30,549 nt of DNA from JBBQWZ01 sp043788745 (GCA_043788745.1 JAYVTO010000149.1:1-30549); one strand, 5' to 3'; numbered from the stretch's first letter, positions 1-8,834 are shown. Notes: generated by a model not told the origin, from the sequence alone. Numbers and translations are program-made.

Positions 1-80
1 TTCCCCCACCTTTTCAAAACAGCCGCCCATTCCAATATCTGATCGCCCCGCTTCCCTCACTACCGGTCATCCCAAGGCCC

Positions 81-632
81 TTACCGGCGGATTAGGGCCT
101 TGCGGCTCAGTTTGACTTTGCTGCCCTCAATACTAACGACCTTCACGGTTATCTGCTCTCCTTCCTTCATGTCCTTTAGGCGGTGGTTACCGATCTCCGA
201 TACGTGGAGAAGCCCCTCAGCGCCTCTCAGGTCGACAATGGCACCGAAATCAATCACGCGCGTAACCGTTCCTTGGCAAACCTCGTGCAGTTTGGGAAGA
301 TCGTATTGCAATTTGCCGCAGAAATCGCACCGTTGATGATCGATTGCGAACTCCTGACCACAATTCTGATAGACGCATCTTCGGACCAGCGCGTGCCCTT
401 CTTGGCAGAATCGCGCCTCCCGCAGAGCAATGCGGCCGCATGCGACGCAGACCTTTTCCCCCTGCCTCTGTAGGGTGCTGAGCGGGACGAGCGCCCGATC
501 AATAATCAGCACAGATATGACGCCGCAGTGATCGCAGCGAAATTCTGCGCCGAACGGCATTTCGCGAGATGGGTGGCTCGCCCCACCACCGCATGAGGGA
601 CATCGTAGAGCGACAATTTCGTGTGGTATCAA
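81..632 (-). CDS. Zinc-ribbon protein with C-terminal S1 RNA-binding domain
   Basis: About 183 aa. The N-terminal half carries several CxxC pairs (CPSC, CDHC, CVAC, a C-rich RRCVYQNCG stretch and CDFC), which looks like two or more zinc ribbons. The last ~60 residues form an S1/OB fold of the polynucleotide phosphorylase/RpsA type (GTVTRVIDFGAIVDL, EGLLHVSEI, then KVKLSRKAL at the end). An RNA-binding role is inferred from the S1 domain; its partner is unknown. The frame stays open to 755, but I chose the TTG at 632 because a GGGA Shine-Dalgarno-like stretch lies just upstream and the protein then starts directly before the first zinc knuckle. It lies downstream of tRNA-Ala on the same strand. 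The product name is general because I do not recognise a named family. Confidence 0.7.
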   Translation of the reverse strand: MIPHEIVALRCPSCGGGASHPSREMPFGAEFRCDHCGVISVLIIDRALVPLSTLQRQGEKVCVACGRIALREARFCQEGHALVRRCVYQNCGQEFAIDHQRCDFCGKLQYDLPKLHEVCQGTVTRVIDFGAIVDLRGAEGLLHVSEIGNHRLKDMKEGEQITVKVVSIEGSKVKLSRKALIRR

Positions 633-736
633 ATGCGTCCCTGCTGGCAAATGGATTGCTCCTCGGGAGCCCCCCCAGTATAACGCAGTGCACTTGCGGC
701 CGCTCGGAGTCGATTGGCTCGCAGGCCTCGCGTGGC

Positions 737-750
737 GTCCAAATTTGGAC
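737..750. promoter_or_regulatory. Perfect 14-bp palindrome upstream of the S1 gene
   Basis: GTCCAAATTTGGAC is its own reverse complement. It is followed at once by a related half, TCCAAATGGACTCC, so the same words recur over about 30 bp. It lies between tRNA-Ala and the zinc-ribbon/S1 gene. It could be an operator for that gene or a processing or terminating structure behind the tRNA. The function is not shown. Confidence 0.3.
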
Positions 751-813
751 TCCAAATGGACTCCGGTGACGGCGTCGAAGGCGACCGGTGGGCGCTAAGT
801 GTTTGAAACGTTT

Positions 814-889
814 TGGTGGACCTGGACGGGTTCGAACCGTCGACCTCTTCCATGCCATGGAAGCGCGCTCCCAACTGCGCCACAGGCCC
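814..889 (-). tRNA. tRNA-Ala (anticodon GGC)
   Basis: On the minus strand a full cloverleaf can be drawn. The acceptor stem GGGCCTG pairs with CAGGTCC and contains the G3:U70 wobble that identifies alanine tRNAs. The anticodon stem CTTCC/GGAAG encloses the loop ATGGCAT, giving anticodon GGC for codon GCC. The T-arm has GGTTCGAACC, the discriminator base is A and the CCA end is encoded at 814-816. Length is 76 nt. Confidence 0.95.
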
Positions 890-972
890 ACATTGGCGGC
901 CACCTTTAGAATACCATAATGACATTTGGCATTGCTTTGTATCGGCCAGCACTGTTTCGGCCAGGGAGAGTC

Positions 973-1990
973 ATGAACCCGTGGATGTATCCGCTGCGAG
1001 GCGTCCTTGTGCTCTCGCTCCTTTGTTTTTCGGCGCACGCGCAGGAGCGCCATCCTCAGATTCCGTTGCCACCGGTGGCCACGTTCTCCATCGTTGCCTT
1101 CGACCCCGTTGCGCAGGAATGGGGCGTCACTGTTGCCAGCCGTTACTTCTCGGTCGGCAGCGTCGTGCCTTGGGCCGAAGCGGGAACCGGCGCGATCGCG
1201 ACCCAAGCCAACGTCAACGTCGGCTACGGACCGCGCGGCCTTGAACTATTGCGTCAGGGCCTGTCCGCCAAGCAGGTGCTCGAAAAGTTGATGGCGGAGG
1301 ATACGTTCGACGGCAAAGACGGCCGGCAGGTGGCCATCATCGACGGCAAAGGCGGAATTGCGACCTACACTGGCCCTGCGGCAAACAAGTGGGCCGGCGA
1401 CAGGCAGGGCAAAACGTGGGTCGGCGCAGGGCAACATCCTCACGGGGGCGCAGGTGATCGAGGACATGGGCAAAGCCTTCGAGGCAACCGACGGCGACCT
1501 CGCCGAGAAGTTGTTCGCGGCGCTCAAAGCAGGCGATGCCGCCGGAGGCGATTCGCGCGGCCGCCAGTCGGCGTCGATGATCATCGTTAACAAGGGCGGC
1601 GGCCGCAACCTCAACAACGATCGGTTGATCTATATCAACGTCGACGACAACCCCGCACCGTTCGCCGAACTGCGGCGGCTGCTCGACATGAACCAGGCGA
1701 TCCTCTATCAGGATCGCTCGTTCAAGCTCTTCAACAGCAAGAAATACCAAGAGGCACGCGAGGCCGCGGTCCGCATGGCGAAGTATCAGCCCGAAAGCGT
1801 CCAGATGCACACGACGCTCGGAGTCTATGCGTACTTTGCCGGAGACAAAGCGGGCGCGCTCGCCGAACTCGCGAAGGCAAAATTGATGCAGCCCGATTTT
1901 CGAAGCCGCTTTGAAGCGACGTTGAAGAATCGCCCCGCGTGGCAAGCCCTCGCCAACGACGACGCTTTTTTGAAGAAGCTTTGGGAATAG
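973..1990 (+). pseudogene. DUF1028 family secreted protein, interrupted by one frameshift
   Basis: The protein starts at the ATG at 973, behind an AGGGAGAG ribosome site, with a signal peptide ending near AHAQ. The DUF1028 (Ntn-hydrolase-like) body follows: TFSIVAFDP, GVTVASRYFSVGSVVPWAEA, ATQANVNVGYGP. The first frame runs to 1590 but loses family sense near 1415-1430. The family motif QGNILTG then resumes one base later in the frame that ends at 1990 (QGNILTGAQVIEDMGKAFE). One extra base within about 1410-1432 explains the change. The 3' part ends in a TPR-like helical region (KYQEAREAAVRMAKYQPES). This is either a real mutation or an assembly error. Both halves are otherwise well conserved, so the break is recent or artefactual. 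DUF1028 has no settled biochemical role. Confidence 0.8.
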
Positions 1991-2011
1991 CCGCATTGTT
2001 ACCATAGCCGA

Positions 2012-2587
2012 ATGGATCGTGCAAAAGCCTGGGAAATCGTTTGTGAATTCATTCACTCGGACAGCTTGCGGCGTCACGCGCTGGCCGTCGAAACTTGCGT
2101 CGCCGCCTATGCGGCAAAGAATGGCGAGGACCTCGAGAAGTGGACCGTCACCGCGCTGCTGCACGATTTCGATTGGGAGATCCATCCGCAGATGCCCGAT
2201 CATCCAATGAAGGGCGAGCCGATTCTGGCCGAGCGCGGAGTGAGCGAAGAGATTCGGCGCGCGATTCTTTCACACGCCAACTATAGCGGTGTGCCGCGCG
2301 TGTCACCGCTTGAGAAGACGCTCTTCGCGTGCGACGAACTGGCGGGGTTTCTCACTGCAATCTCATACGTGAAACCCACGCGCAGCATCTTCGATGTCGA
2401 CGTTGCTTCGGTGAAAAAAAAGATGAAGGACAAGGCGTTCGCCCGCAGTGTCAGCCGTGACGACATCGTGAACGGCGCGTCGCAGATGGGCGTCGACCTC
2501 GACGAGCACATCGCCTTCTGCATCGAGGCGATGAAGGCGCGCGCCGAGGAACTCGGCATCAAGGGCATACCCGCGGCTACGCCGTAA
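2012..2587 (+). CDS. HD-domain phosphohydrolase-like protein
   Basis: 191 aa. An HD-superfamily metal site is visible: H22 in RRHALAVE, H51-D52 in LLHDFDWE, H88 in LSHANY and D108 in ACDELAGF. This is the H...HD...H...D pattern of HD hydrolases acting on nucleotides or phosphate esters. No signal peptide, so cytoplasmic. The substrate is unknown. It starts 21 bp after the DUF1028 gene without a strong ribosome site. Its 3' end overlaps the convergent oxidoreductase gene by 11 bp. Confidence 0.8.
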   Translation: MDRAKAWEIVCEFIHSDSLRRHALAVETCVAAYAAKNGEDLEKWTVTALLHDFDWEIHPQMPDHPMKGEPILAERGVSEEIRRAILSHANYSGVPRVSPLEKTLFACDELAGFLTAISYVKPTRSIFDVDVASVKKKMKDKAFARSVSRDDIVNGASQMGVDLDEHIAFCIEAMKARAEELGIKGIPAATP

Positions 2588-3590
2588 CCGGTTCCCACCG
2601 GCCGGACGGGCCGGCGCGGAAGACCGCCTCAAGCACCGACATGTTGCGCCACGCGTCTTCCAGTGAGACGGGCACCGGGCCGTCTTCGAGAATCGCTCGC
2701 GAAAACAGATCACCCTGAATCGTGTATTGATCGCAGACCGCGATCTCCTCGACGCGCGGGCCTTGCCCCAGGATCCCGCGCACGCCGTCGACAATCACGC
2801 GTGTCGGGCGATCCGGCGGAGCGTTGAACGGGATCTCCAGTTCAATGCGCCCATTGCTTCCAAAGATCTGCATGCGCTGATAGGCGGCCATCTGCGTGCC
2901 GCACGTGAATACCGATTGCCGCCCGCCCGAAAACTCAAGAATCGCCGACGTCAATCGATCGACGCCGAACTCCGGATCGCGATCGACGGCCGCGGCTACG
3001 CGCACCGGCTCGCAGCCGTAGATCATTCGCGAGAGCGTGATCGGATAGCAGCCGATATCCAGCAACGCGCCACCGCCGTTTTCCACGTGGTTGCGGATAT
3101 TCGCGGCATCGCGATTGAAATAACTGAAAAAGCCCGTGATGAGCCGCAGCTCGCCGATCTCGCCGGAGCCCGCAATCGCTTGCGCGCGGATCCACTGCGG
3201 ATGGGTCCGCGCCATAAACGCCTCGCCGACCTTCACCCGCGCGCGATCGCGCGCCGCGATCACACTGCGAATGCTTGCCGTATCCAACGCGAATGGCTTC
3301 TCGCACAGCACATGCTTCCCTGCCTCGATCGCCTTCAACGTCCACGGCACATGCAAGTCATTCGACAACGGGTTGTACACAGCGTCGATCTCGGCGTCCG
3401 CGAGCAACTCGTCATAGGAGCCGTAGGCGCGCGGGATGCCGAGTGCGGCGGCCGCGGACCGCGCCTTCGCAACATCGCGCGACGCAATGGCCACCACTTC
3501 GGTCAGCGTCCCGCGTTGCATGGCCGGAATCACTTTCTCCCGTGCGATCTTCGCCGCGCCGAGCACGCCCCACCGGATCTTTCGAGTCAT
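2577..3590 (-). CDS. Gfo/Idh/MocA family oxidoreductase
   Basis: 337 aa, normal family length. The N-terminal Rossmann fold has GVLGAAKIAREKVIPAM. The EKP motif is present (HVLCEKPFALD) with its conserved lysine, followed by the sheet-rich substrate domain with GGGALLDIGCYPI. Such enzymes use NAD(P) to oxidise or reduce sugars, inositols and related compounds; the substrate cannot be read from sequence. It is divergent from the acyl-CoA dehydrogenase gene with only 42 bp between starts, and convergent with the HD hydrolase. Confidence 0.88.
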   Translation of the reverse strand: MTRKIRWGVLGAAKIAREKVIPAMQRGTLTEVVAIASRDVAKARSAAAALGIPRAYGSYDELLADAEIDAVYNPLSNDLHVPWTLKAIEAGKHVLCEKPFALDTASIRSVIAARDRARVKVGEAFMARTHPQWIRAQAIAGSGEIGELRLITGFFSYFNRDAANIRNHVENGGGALLDIGCYPITLSRMIYGCEPVRVAAAVDRDPEFGVDRLTSAILEFSGGRQSVFTCGTQMAAYQRMQIFGSNGRIELEIPFNAPPDRPTRVIVDGVRGILGQGPRVEEIAVCDQYTIQGDLFSRAILEDGPVPVSLEDAWRNMSVLEAVFRAGPSGRWEPVTA

Positions 3591-3632
3591 CCCGCCAGTT
3601 TACTCAGTTGTCTCGCGCGCTACGCTGATAGC

Positions 3633-5225
3633 GTGACACACGAAGTCTTCAATCAAGTGCCTCCGCTTGCGAACTACAATCTCTTCGATTGCGATCCGGC
3701 GCTCTCGGAATCGCTCGCGCGCGATGGCGCGGGCTGGGCCCGAACGCAACTCTGCGAGTTCGGCCAGCGGGTGGGCAGCGAAGAAGCGATCCGCTGGGGC
3801 TTCGAAGCCAACGAGAATCCACCCATGCTTAAAACGCACGACCGTCTCGGCAATCGGCGTGACGAAGTCGAGTTCCATCCGTCGTGGCACAAGCTGATGG
3901 CGCTTGCGGTCGAGTTCGGAATCCATTCGCTCCCGTGGGAAGATCCACGCCCCGGCGCGCATGTCGCACGCGACGCGTTGATGCGGCTGGCATCCGAGAA
4001 CGAAGCCGGCCATGGCTGCCCGATCTCGATGACCTACTCCGTCGTACCGGCGCTGCGCAAGCATCCGGCACTCGCCGCGGCGTGGGAGCCGTTGCTCAAG
4101 ACTCGCACCCACGACCCCCGTTTCGCGCCCGCCGCGTCGAAAACCGGCGCGCTGATGGGCATGGGGATGACCGAAAAACAGGGCGGCTCCGACGTGCGCG
4201 CGAATACGACGAAAGCCGAGCCGATCGGGAACGGCGAATATCGCATCACGGGCCACAAGTGGTTCTGCTCGGCGCCAATGTGCGATGCGTTCCTCATCCT
4301 CGCACACGCGCCCAGCGGACTCTCGTGCTTCTTCCTTCCGCGCTGGACGCCGGACGGCGATCGGAACAAGTTTCATATCCAACGCCTAAAAAGCAAACTA
4401 GGCAATCGTTCGAATGCGTCGAGCGAGGTGGAGTTCGAGGGCGCGTGGGTCATGCGCATCGGCGAAGAAGGGCGCGGCGTGCCGACGATCCTCGAGATGG
4501 TCACGCACACGCGGCTCGATTGCGTGATTGGCGCCGCGGCGATGATGCGGCAAGGTCTTGTGCAAGCGCTGCATCATGCGCGACATCGTTCGGCGTTCGG
4601 AAAGACGCTAATCGATCAACCCCTGATGGAGCGCGTGCTGGTCGACCTCGCACTGGAATCGGAAGCGGCGTCGGCGTTGATGATGCGGCTGGCGCGCGCA
4701 TTCGATCAAGGTGAAAAAGCCTTCGCCCGCCTCGCGACCGCAGTTTCGAAGTTCTGGGTCTGCAAACGCGCGCCCGCGTTCACGGCGGAAGCGCTGGAGT
4801 GCCTTGGCGGCAACGGCTTCGTCGAGGAGTCGATGATGCCGCGCATCTACCGCGAGGCTCCGCTGAATTCGATCTGGGAAGGCTCCGGCAACGTCATCTG
4901 CCTCGACGTCTTGCGCGCGATGGCGAAGGAGCCGGAGTCCGTCGATGCCGTCCTCACCGAGATTCGCGGTGTCGACGCCCGCGTCGACAAGTTCGTCAAC
5001 GCGATCGATCTGCGTTCCGCGGAAGCGGATGCGAGACGGATGACGTCGCAGCTTGCGGTGGCACTGCAGGCGTCGCTTCTGGTGCGGTTCGCGCCGCCTG
5101 CTGTGGCAGACGCGTTCTGCGCGTCGCGGTTGGGTAGCGAGTCAATCCCAGTGTTTGGTGCTTCGCAGCCGACGCACGCGTCGGCGGACGCCCCCGCGAT
5201 CCTGCGCCGAGCGCTCGCGCTTTAG
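3633..5225 (+). CDS. aidB: AidB-type acyl-CoA dehydrogenase
   Basis: 530 aa, close to E. coli AidB (about 540). The whole length follows AidB: HEVFNQVPPLANYNLFDCD at the start, GMGMTEKQGGSDVRANTT for flavin binding, GHKWFCSAP, RLKSKLGNRSNASSEVEFE, and the C-terminal PRIYREAPLNSIWEGSGN. AidB is an FAD flavoprotein of the acyl-CoA dehydrogenase superfamily that binds DNA and is linked to protection against alkylating damage in E. coli. The frame is open much further upstream (to 2727), but that part lies antisense to the oxidoreductase and has no family match. The GTG at 3633 places the family N-terminus correctly. No clear ribosome site precedes it, so it may be leaderless or weakly translated. 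Confidence 0.9.
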   Translation: MTHEVFNQVPPLANYNLFDCDPALSESLARDGAGWARTQLCEFGQRVGSEEAIRWGFEANENPPMLKTHDRLGNRRDEVEFHPSWHKLMALAVEFGIHSLPWEDPRPGAHVARDALMRLASENEAGHGCPISMTYSVVPALRKHPALAAAWEPLLKTRTHDPRFAPAASKTGALMGMGMTEKQGGSDVRANTTKAEPIGNGEYRITGHKWFCSAPMCDAFLILAHAPSGLSCFFLPRWTPDGDRNKFHIQRLKSKLGNRSNASSEVEFEGAWVMRIGEEGRGVPTILEMVTHTRLDCVIGAAAMMRQGLVQALHHARHRSAFGKTLIDQPLMERVLVDLALESEAASALMMRLARAFDQGEKAFARLATAVSKFWVCKRAPAFTAEALECLGGNGFVEESMMPRIYREAPLNSIWEGSGNVICLDVLRAMAKEPESVDAVLTEIRGVDARVDKFVNAIDLRSAEADARRMTSQLAVALQASLLVRFAPPAVADAFCASRLGSESIPVFGASQPTHASADAPAILRRALAL

Positions 5226-5442
5226 GGCTTGTGTGAGGAGCCCTGGACCCGCGCGCTTTACGGGCGGGGTTAGATCGGGCGCTGTCCGTGGGTGAGGTTC
5301 CGCTCACTTCGTTCGCCGTTTTCTGCTGGCGAGTGGCTGGTCGAGCGCGGCGTTGAAATCATTCATACAGGCTCCTCAAGTCTGTCCCGTGTTTTCCTCT
5401 TTCTTCGACAAACGCGGTGTAGACTACGGGTAGGGAGGGCCT

Positions 5443-5949
5443 ATGTGGACTCAACTGCTGCTCACGATCCTACTCGTCACCTCTGCCTTCGCGCAAGACC
5501 GGACGACCGAGAAACTGATGAAAGAGGTCCGGCATGAACTCATCATGCTGCCCTTCCTCGATGTCTTCGACAACCTGGCGTACCGCGTCGACGGCTCTCG
5601 CGTCACGCTACTCGGACAAGTTCAGAGGCCCAGCTTGAAACCCGACGCTGAGTATGCCGTGAAGCGAATCGAAGGCGTTACCAGTGTTGAGAATCTCATC
5701 GAAGTCCTGCCGCTCTCGCCGAACGACGACCGCATTCGCATGCGAACCTTTCGCGCGATCTACGGATATGGCCCGCTGCAGCGGTATAGTCTCGGCGTTA
5801 TCCGGCCCATCCGCATTATCGTGAAGAATGGCAACATCACACTCGAAGGCGTGGTGGCGAATGAAGGCGACAAGAACCTCGCGGGCATTCGCGCGAACGG
5901 CGTCGGCGGTGCATTCAAGGTCACGAACAATCTGCAGGTCGAGAAGTAG
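5443..5949 (+). CDS. BON-domain periplasmic protein
   Basis: 168 aa. A short signal peptide (MWTQLLLTILLVTSAFAQ) is followed by two BON-like repeats, roughly residues 25-89 and 90-166, each with the typical V-x-L-x-G-x-V strand (RVTLLGQVQRPS; NITLEGVVANEG) and an NLxxV end (VENLIEV; VTNNLQVEK). BON domains are thought to bind membranes or periplasmic partners, as in OsmY. The start is supported by AGGGAGGG just before the ATG. The 217 bp before it hold no gene I can support. The stop abuts the convergent csoR stop. Confidence 0.8.
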   Translation: MWTQLLLTILLVTSAFAQDRTTEKLMKEVRHELIMLPFLDVFDNLAYRVDGSRVTLLGQVQRPSLKPDAEYAVKRIEGVTSVENLIEVLPLSPNDDRIRMRTFRAIYGYGPLQRYSLGVIRPIRIIVKNGNITLEGVVANEGDKNLAGIRANGVGGAFKVTNNLQVEK

Positions 5950-6252
5950 TCACCGCAGGTGCTTGTAGATGAGTTCCAATAGCTCGTCGAACATTGCAGC
6001 GGCGTCCTGCTTCGTTCCATGAGCAATCGCGTGCGTCGCGCAATGCTGCAGGTGATTGCGCATTAACGCGCGGGCAACGCCGCGAAGCGCTTGTTGCGCC
6101 GATGCAATCTGCTCGATGATCTCGGCGCAATAGCGATCTTCTTCCACCATACGGTGCAGTCCGCGAACTTGCCCCTCGATGCGGCCCAGGCGGGCCAGGT
6201 TCGCCTTCTTGATATCCGGCGTAACGGCGACTGCTTTTCTTTTTGTCTTCAT
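5950..6252 (-). CDS. csoR: CsoR family copper-sensing repressor
   Basis: 100 aa, all-helical CsoR/RcnR family (RLGRIEGQVRGLHRMVEEDRY). The copper ligands have the CsoR spacing: C42 in RYC, then H67 and C71 in NHLQHC (Cys-x24-His-x3-Cys), which fits Cu(I) rather than the nickel or formaldehyde branches. Its ATG overlaps the copA stop as ATGA, so it is the last gene of a translationally coupled copZ-copA-csoR operon and probably represses that operon. The likely operator is at 8807-8827. Confidence 0.9.
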   Translation of the reverse strand: MKTKRKAVAVTPDIKKANLARLGRIEGQVRGLHRMVEEDRYCAEIIEQIASAQQALRGVARALMRNHLQHCATHAIAHGTKQDAAAMFDELLELIYKHLR

Positions 6253-8561
6253 CGCGACTCCAATCGCAGACCTCGCAAGCGAAGGCTGTTCGATACAACG
6301 CTCACCGAACTCAACGCCATCGCCGCGCTCGCAAGTACGGGGCTCAGCAGGATTCCGAACGCCGGATACAAGACGCCGGCCGCGATCGGAATACTGATGA
6401 CGTTGTAGGCGAACGCCCAGAACAGGTTTTGTCGAATCACGCGCATTGTTGCGCGTGAGATCGCGATCGCGTCGGCGATGCCGCGAAGATCGTTGCGCAT
6501 CAAAGTAAGGCCGGCAGCTTCACGGCTGACGTCGGCACCGGACGCCATCGCCGCGCCGACGTCGGCCTGTGCGAGCGCGGGCGCGTCGTTCACGCCGTCA
6601 CCGGCCATCAGGACGATCCGGCCCTGTAGCCGCAAAGCCTGGATCGCGTCAACTTTTCCTTGCGGCAACACGCCAGCGATTACTTCGTTGATGCCGGCTT
6701 CCGTCGCGACGCGGCGCGCCGTCTGTTCGTGATCCCCACTCAATAGAATGACGCGTAGTCCTTCGGCTTTCAGCGCGCCGATGGCCGCGCGCGAGGTCGT
6801 CTTAATTGCGTCCAGCACCTCGAACGCCGCCGCATAGCGTCCGTCAATCGCGGCAAGTAGACTCGCCGCGGAATACTCAGAAGGCGGCTTAATGCCACGA
6901 CTGCGGAGCAGCGCCGAATTGCCGGCGAGTACGGTGTGGCCATCGACCGACGCCTCCACTCCTTTGCCGGGATGCGAAATGAATGCGGAGGCTTCTGAGA
7001 GACCAAGACCGTGCGCGCGAGCAGCCTCCACCACCGCCGCCGCGAGCGGATGTTCGCTTTGGGCTTCGACCGACGCAACAAGTCGCAGGGTTTCCATTTC
7101 TTCAAACCCATCCGCAACCACGCTGGACTGCAACGTTGGCTTGCCCTCGGTCACCGTCCCTGTTTTGTCGAATACCAGAGTATCGACCGATGCCAGTCGC
7201 TGCAACGAGTCCCCACCTTTGAACAAAAGCCCCGCGGTGGCAGCTCGACCAGTCGCGACCATCACCGCGGTAGGCACGGCAAGGCCCATTGCGCAGGGGC
7301 AGGCAATGATCAGCACCGAAACGGCGGCAGCAAATCCGCGCGTGACCCCGCCATCCGGCATTGCGAAGATCCAGATCAGCGCGGTGACGATCGCAATCGA
7401 CACAACAATCGGCACGAAAACGGCGCTGATGCGATCGGCGAGATTCTGAATGGGTGCCCGCGAACCCTGCGCATCGCGCAACAAGCGAACGATCCCGGCA
7501 AGCACGCTGTCGGTTCCAAGCGCTGTTACGCGATACCGCAGCGCGCCGTTCTGATTGATGGTTCCACCGATTACCGGATCACCGGCGACCTTCTCAACAG
7601 GCAGGCTTTCGCCAGTCAACAGCGACTCGTCCACGCTGCTTGCTCCGAGCGTAACAACACCATCCGCGGGAAGGCGATCACCGGGCCGAATGATCACCAC
7701 GTCGCGGACCCGTAGTTCGGCGATCGGGACCTCTACTTCTTGCTGATTGCGATCGACACGGGCTGTCTGCGGTTGGAGATGCACTAGCATTCGCAAGGCA
7801 TCGGCGGTGCGCTGCTTAGCGCGTGCTTCGAGTGCGTTGCCTGTCAGGATCAACGCAAGGATCCAGATGACGGCTTCGTAGTAGACGTCCGGCGAGACAC
7901 CACGCTGCTGAAAGTAGGCGGGAGCGACGGTGACGGCGGCCGAGAAAAGAAACGCCGAACCCGTGCCAAGTGCGATCAGCGTATTCATGTCGGCGGTCTT
8001 GTGCATCAACGCGGACCAGGCCTTCACATAGAATCGGCGGCCCGCACCAAGCATCACCAGGATAGTCATCCCCAAAAGGCCGAAACTAAGCGCTGGCGCT
8101 GGAATCATATACAGCCAAGGAAGGGCCTTCTCGAGGATCGGATCGAGAACGCGCATCTGCCAAAGGACAAATGGATCCGCGCCGGAGTGCCCTGCCCCGT
8201 GCATCAACGGCATTGAGACTAGCATCGCGACTGCGCCGGCAACGAACGCCGCGGCAGCTCTCAACCGCAAAGACGAATATTCGGACGCAGCCTCCGCGTC
8301 ATCCTTCTGTTGTTCTGTAAACGCGGATAAATCGGCACGCGGCAACTGCGCTTCATACCCTGTGGCGTTCACGGCGTCGACCAAGGCTTCCACCGACGTC
8401 GCATCCGGACGAAACACAACCGTCGCGTTGTTCAGCAGCAGGTTGACCGTTGCGCTGTCGACTCCACGTTGCTGCTCAATGGTCTTCTGCACGAACGACT
8501 GACAGGCGGCGCAGGTCATCCCGCCTACCGAAAACGTAGCGCGCGTAGAACCTGTGGACAC
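6249..8561 (-). CDS. copA: Copper-translocating P1B-type ATPase
   Basis: About 770 aa. Motifs in order: one heavy-metal domain with GMTCAAC (14-20), several membrane helices, TGES in the actuator domain (316-319), the membrane metal site CPC (421-423), the phosphorylation site DKTGT (465-469), the SEHPLA histidine-proline motif and GDGVNDAPALAQADVG. This is a Cu(I) exporter of the inner membrane. I chose the GTG at 8561 because it follows the copZ stop by one base (TAG-T-GTG). The frame stays open to 8633 but that part reads as arginine-rich sequence over copZ. It overlaps csoR by four bases. Confidence 0.95.
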   Translation of the reverse strand: MSTGSTRATFSVGGMTCAACQSFVQKTIEQQRGVDSATVNLLLNNATVVFRPDATSVEALVDAVNATGYEAQLPRADLSAFTEQQKDDAEAASEYSSLRLRAAAAFVAGAVAMLVSMPLMHGAGHSGADPFVLWQMRVLDPILEKALPWLYMIPAPALSFGLLGMTILVMLGAGRRFYVKAWSALMHKTADMNTLIALGTGSAFLFSAAVTVAPAYFQQRGVSPDVYYEAVIWILALILTGNALEARAKQRTADALRMLVHLQPQTARVDRNQQEVEVPIAELRVRDVVIIRPGDRLPADGVVTLGASSVDESLLTGESLPVEKVAGDPVIGGTINQNGALRYRVTALGTDSVLAGIVRLLRDAQGSRAPIQNLADRISAVFVPIVVSIAIVTALIWIFAMPDGGVTRGFAAAVSVLIIACPCAMGLAVPTAVMVATGRAATAGLLFKGGDSLQRLASVDTLVFDKTGTVTEGKPTLQSSVVADGFEEMETLRLVASVEAQSEHPLAAAVVEAARAHGLGLSEASAFISHPGKGVEASVDGHTVLAGNSALLRSRGIKPPSEYSAASLLAAIDGRYAAAFEVLDAIKTTSRAAIGALKAEGLRVILLSGDHEQTARRVATEAGINEVIAGVLPQGKVDAIQALRLQGRIVLMAGDGVNDAPALAQADVGAAMASGADVSREAAGLTLMRNDLRGIADAIAISRATMRVIRQNLFWAFAYNVISIPIAAGVLYPAFGILLSPVLASAAMALSSVSVVSNSLRLRGLRLESR

Positions 8562-8562
8562 A

Positions 8563-8778
8563 CTACGCCCCAGGAGCGACAATCGCTCGGAAACCGATCT
8601 GTTGGATCGCCTGCGCCGCGGATTCCGCTGCAATGCCGGGAGCCATGTGGATGGTTGCGGAACCGACCACCACGCTCACGACTTCGACGCCAGCAACCTT
8701 TGATAACGCACTGGTCACGCGGCGAACGCAGCCGTCGCAATGCATGCCTTCGATCTGTAGCCGGATGGTGCCTGCCAT
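8563..8778 (-). CDS. copZ: CopZ-like heavy-metal-associated (HMA) chaperone
   Basis: 71 aa, a single ferredoxin-like HMA domain. The metal site is GMHCDGC (CxxC) near the N-terminus, and the end IGFRAIVAPGA is typical. It is expected to bind Cu(I) in the cytoplasm and pass it to the CopA pump. It is the first gene of the copper operon, and the copA start follows its stop by one base. The spacing suggests translational coupling. Confidence 0.88.
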   Translation of the reverse strand: MAGTIRLQIEGMHCDGCVRRVTSALSKVAGVEVVSVVVGSATIHMAPGIAAESAAQAIQQIGFRAIVAPGA

Positions 8779-8806
8779 GGAAGAGCCTCTACGTGCAGGA
8801 TAGCAG

Positions 8807-8827
8807 ATACCCCCTCCCCCTATATAT
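8807..8827 (-). promoter_or_regulatory. Candidate CsoR operator
   Basis: On the minus strand the leader of copZ reads ATATATAGGGGGAGGGGG followed by TATC: two G-tracts flanked by T/A-rich ends. This resembles the G-tract operators of the CsoR/RcnR family. It lies about 30 bp upstream of the copZ start, and the TATATA could double as a -10 box. The assignment is inferred from the motif and from csoR being in the operon. Confidence 0.45.
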
Positions 8828-8834
8828 GGAGAGC

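Noticed and set aside
2727..3632. Long open frame fused upstream of aidB, giving an apparent 832-residue protein
   Set aside because: It lies antisense to the clear Gfo/Idh/MocA gene, is rich in R, A and H as shadow frames are in GC-rich DNA, and AidB similarity begins only at the GTG at 3633.
5225..5243. Terminator after aidB
   Set aside because: GGGCT and AGCCC can pair around a 9-base loop, but no T-run follows, so it is too weak to call.
8561..8633. Longer N-terminus of CopA
   Set aside because: The extra 24 residues are arginine-rich, overlap copZ and lack family similarity; the GTG at 8561 directly after the copZ stop fits better.
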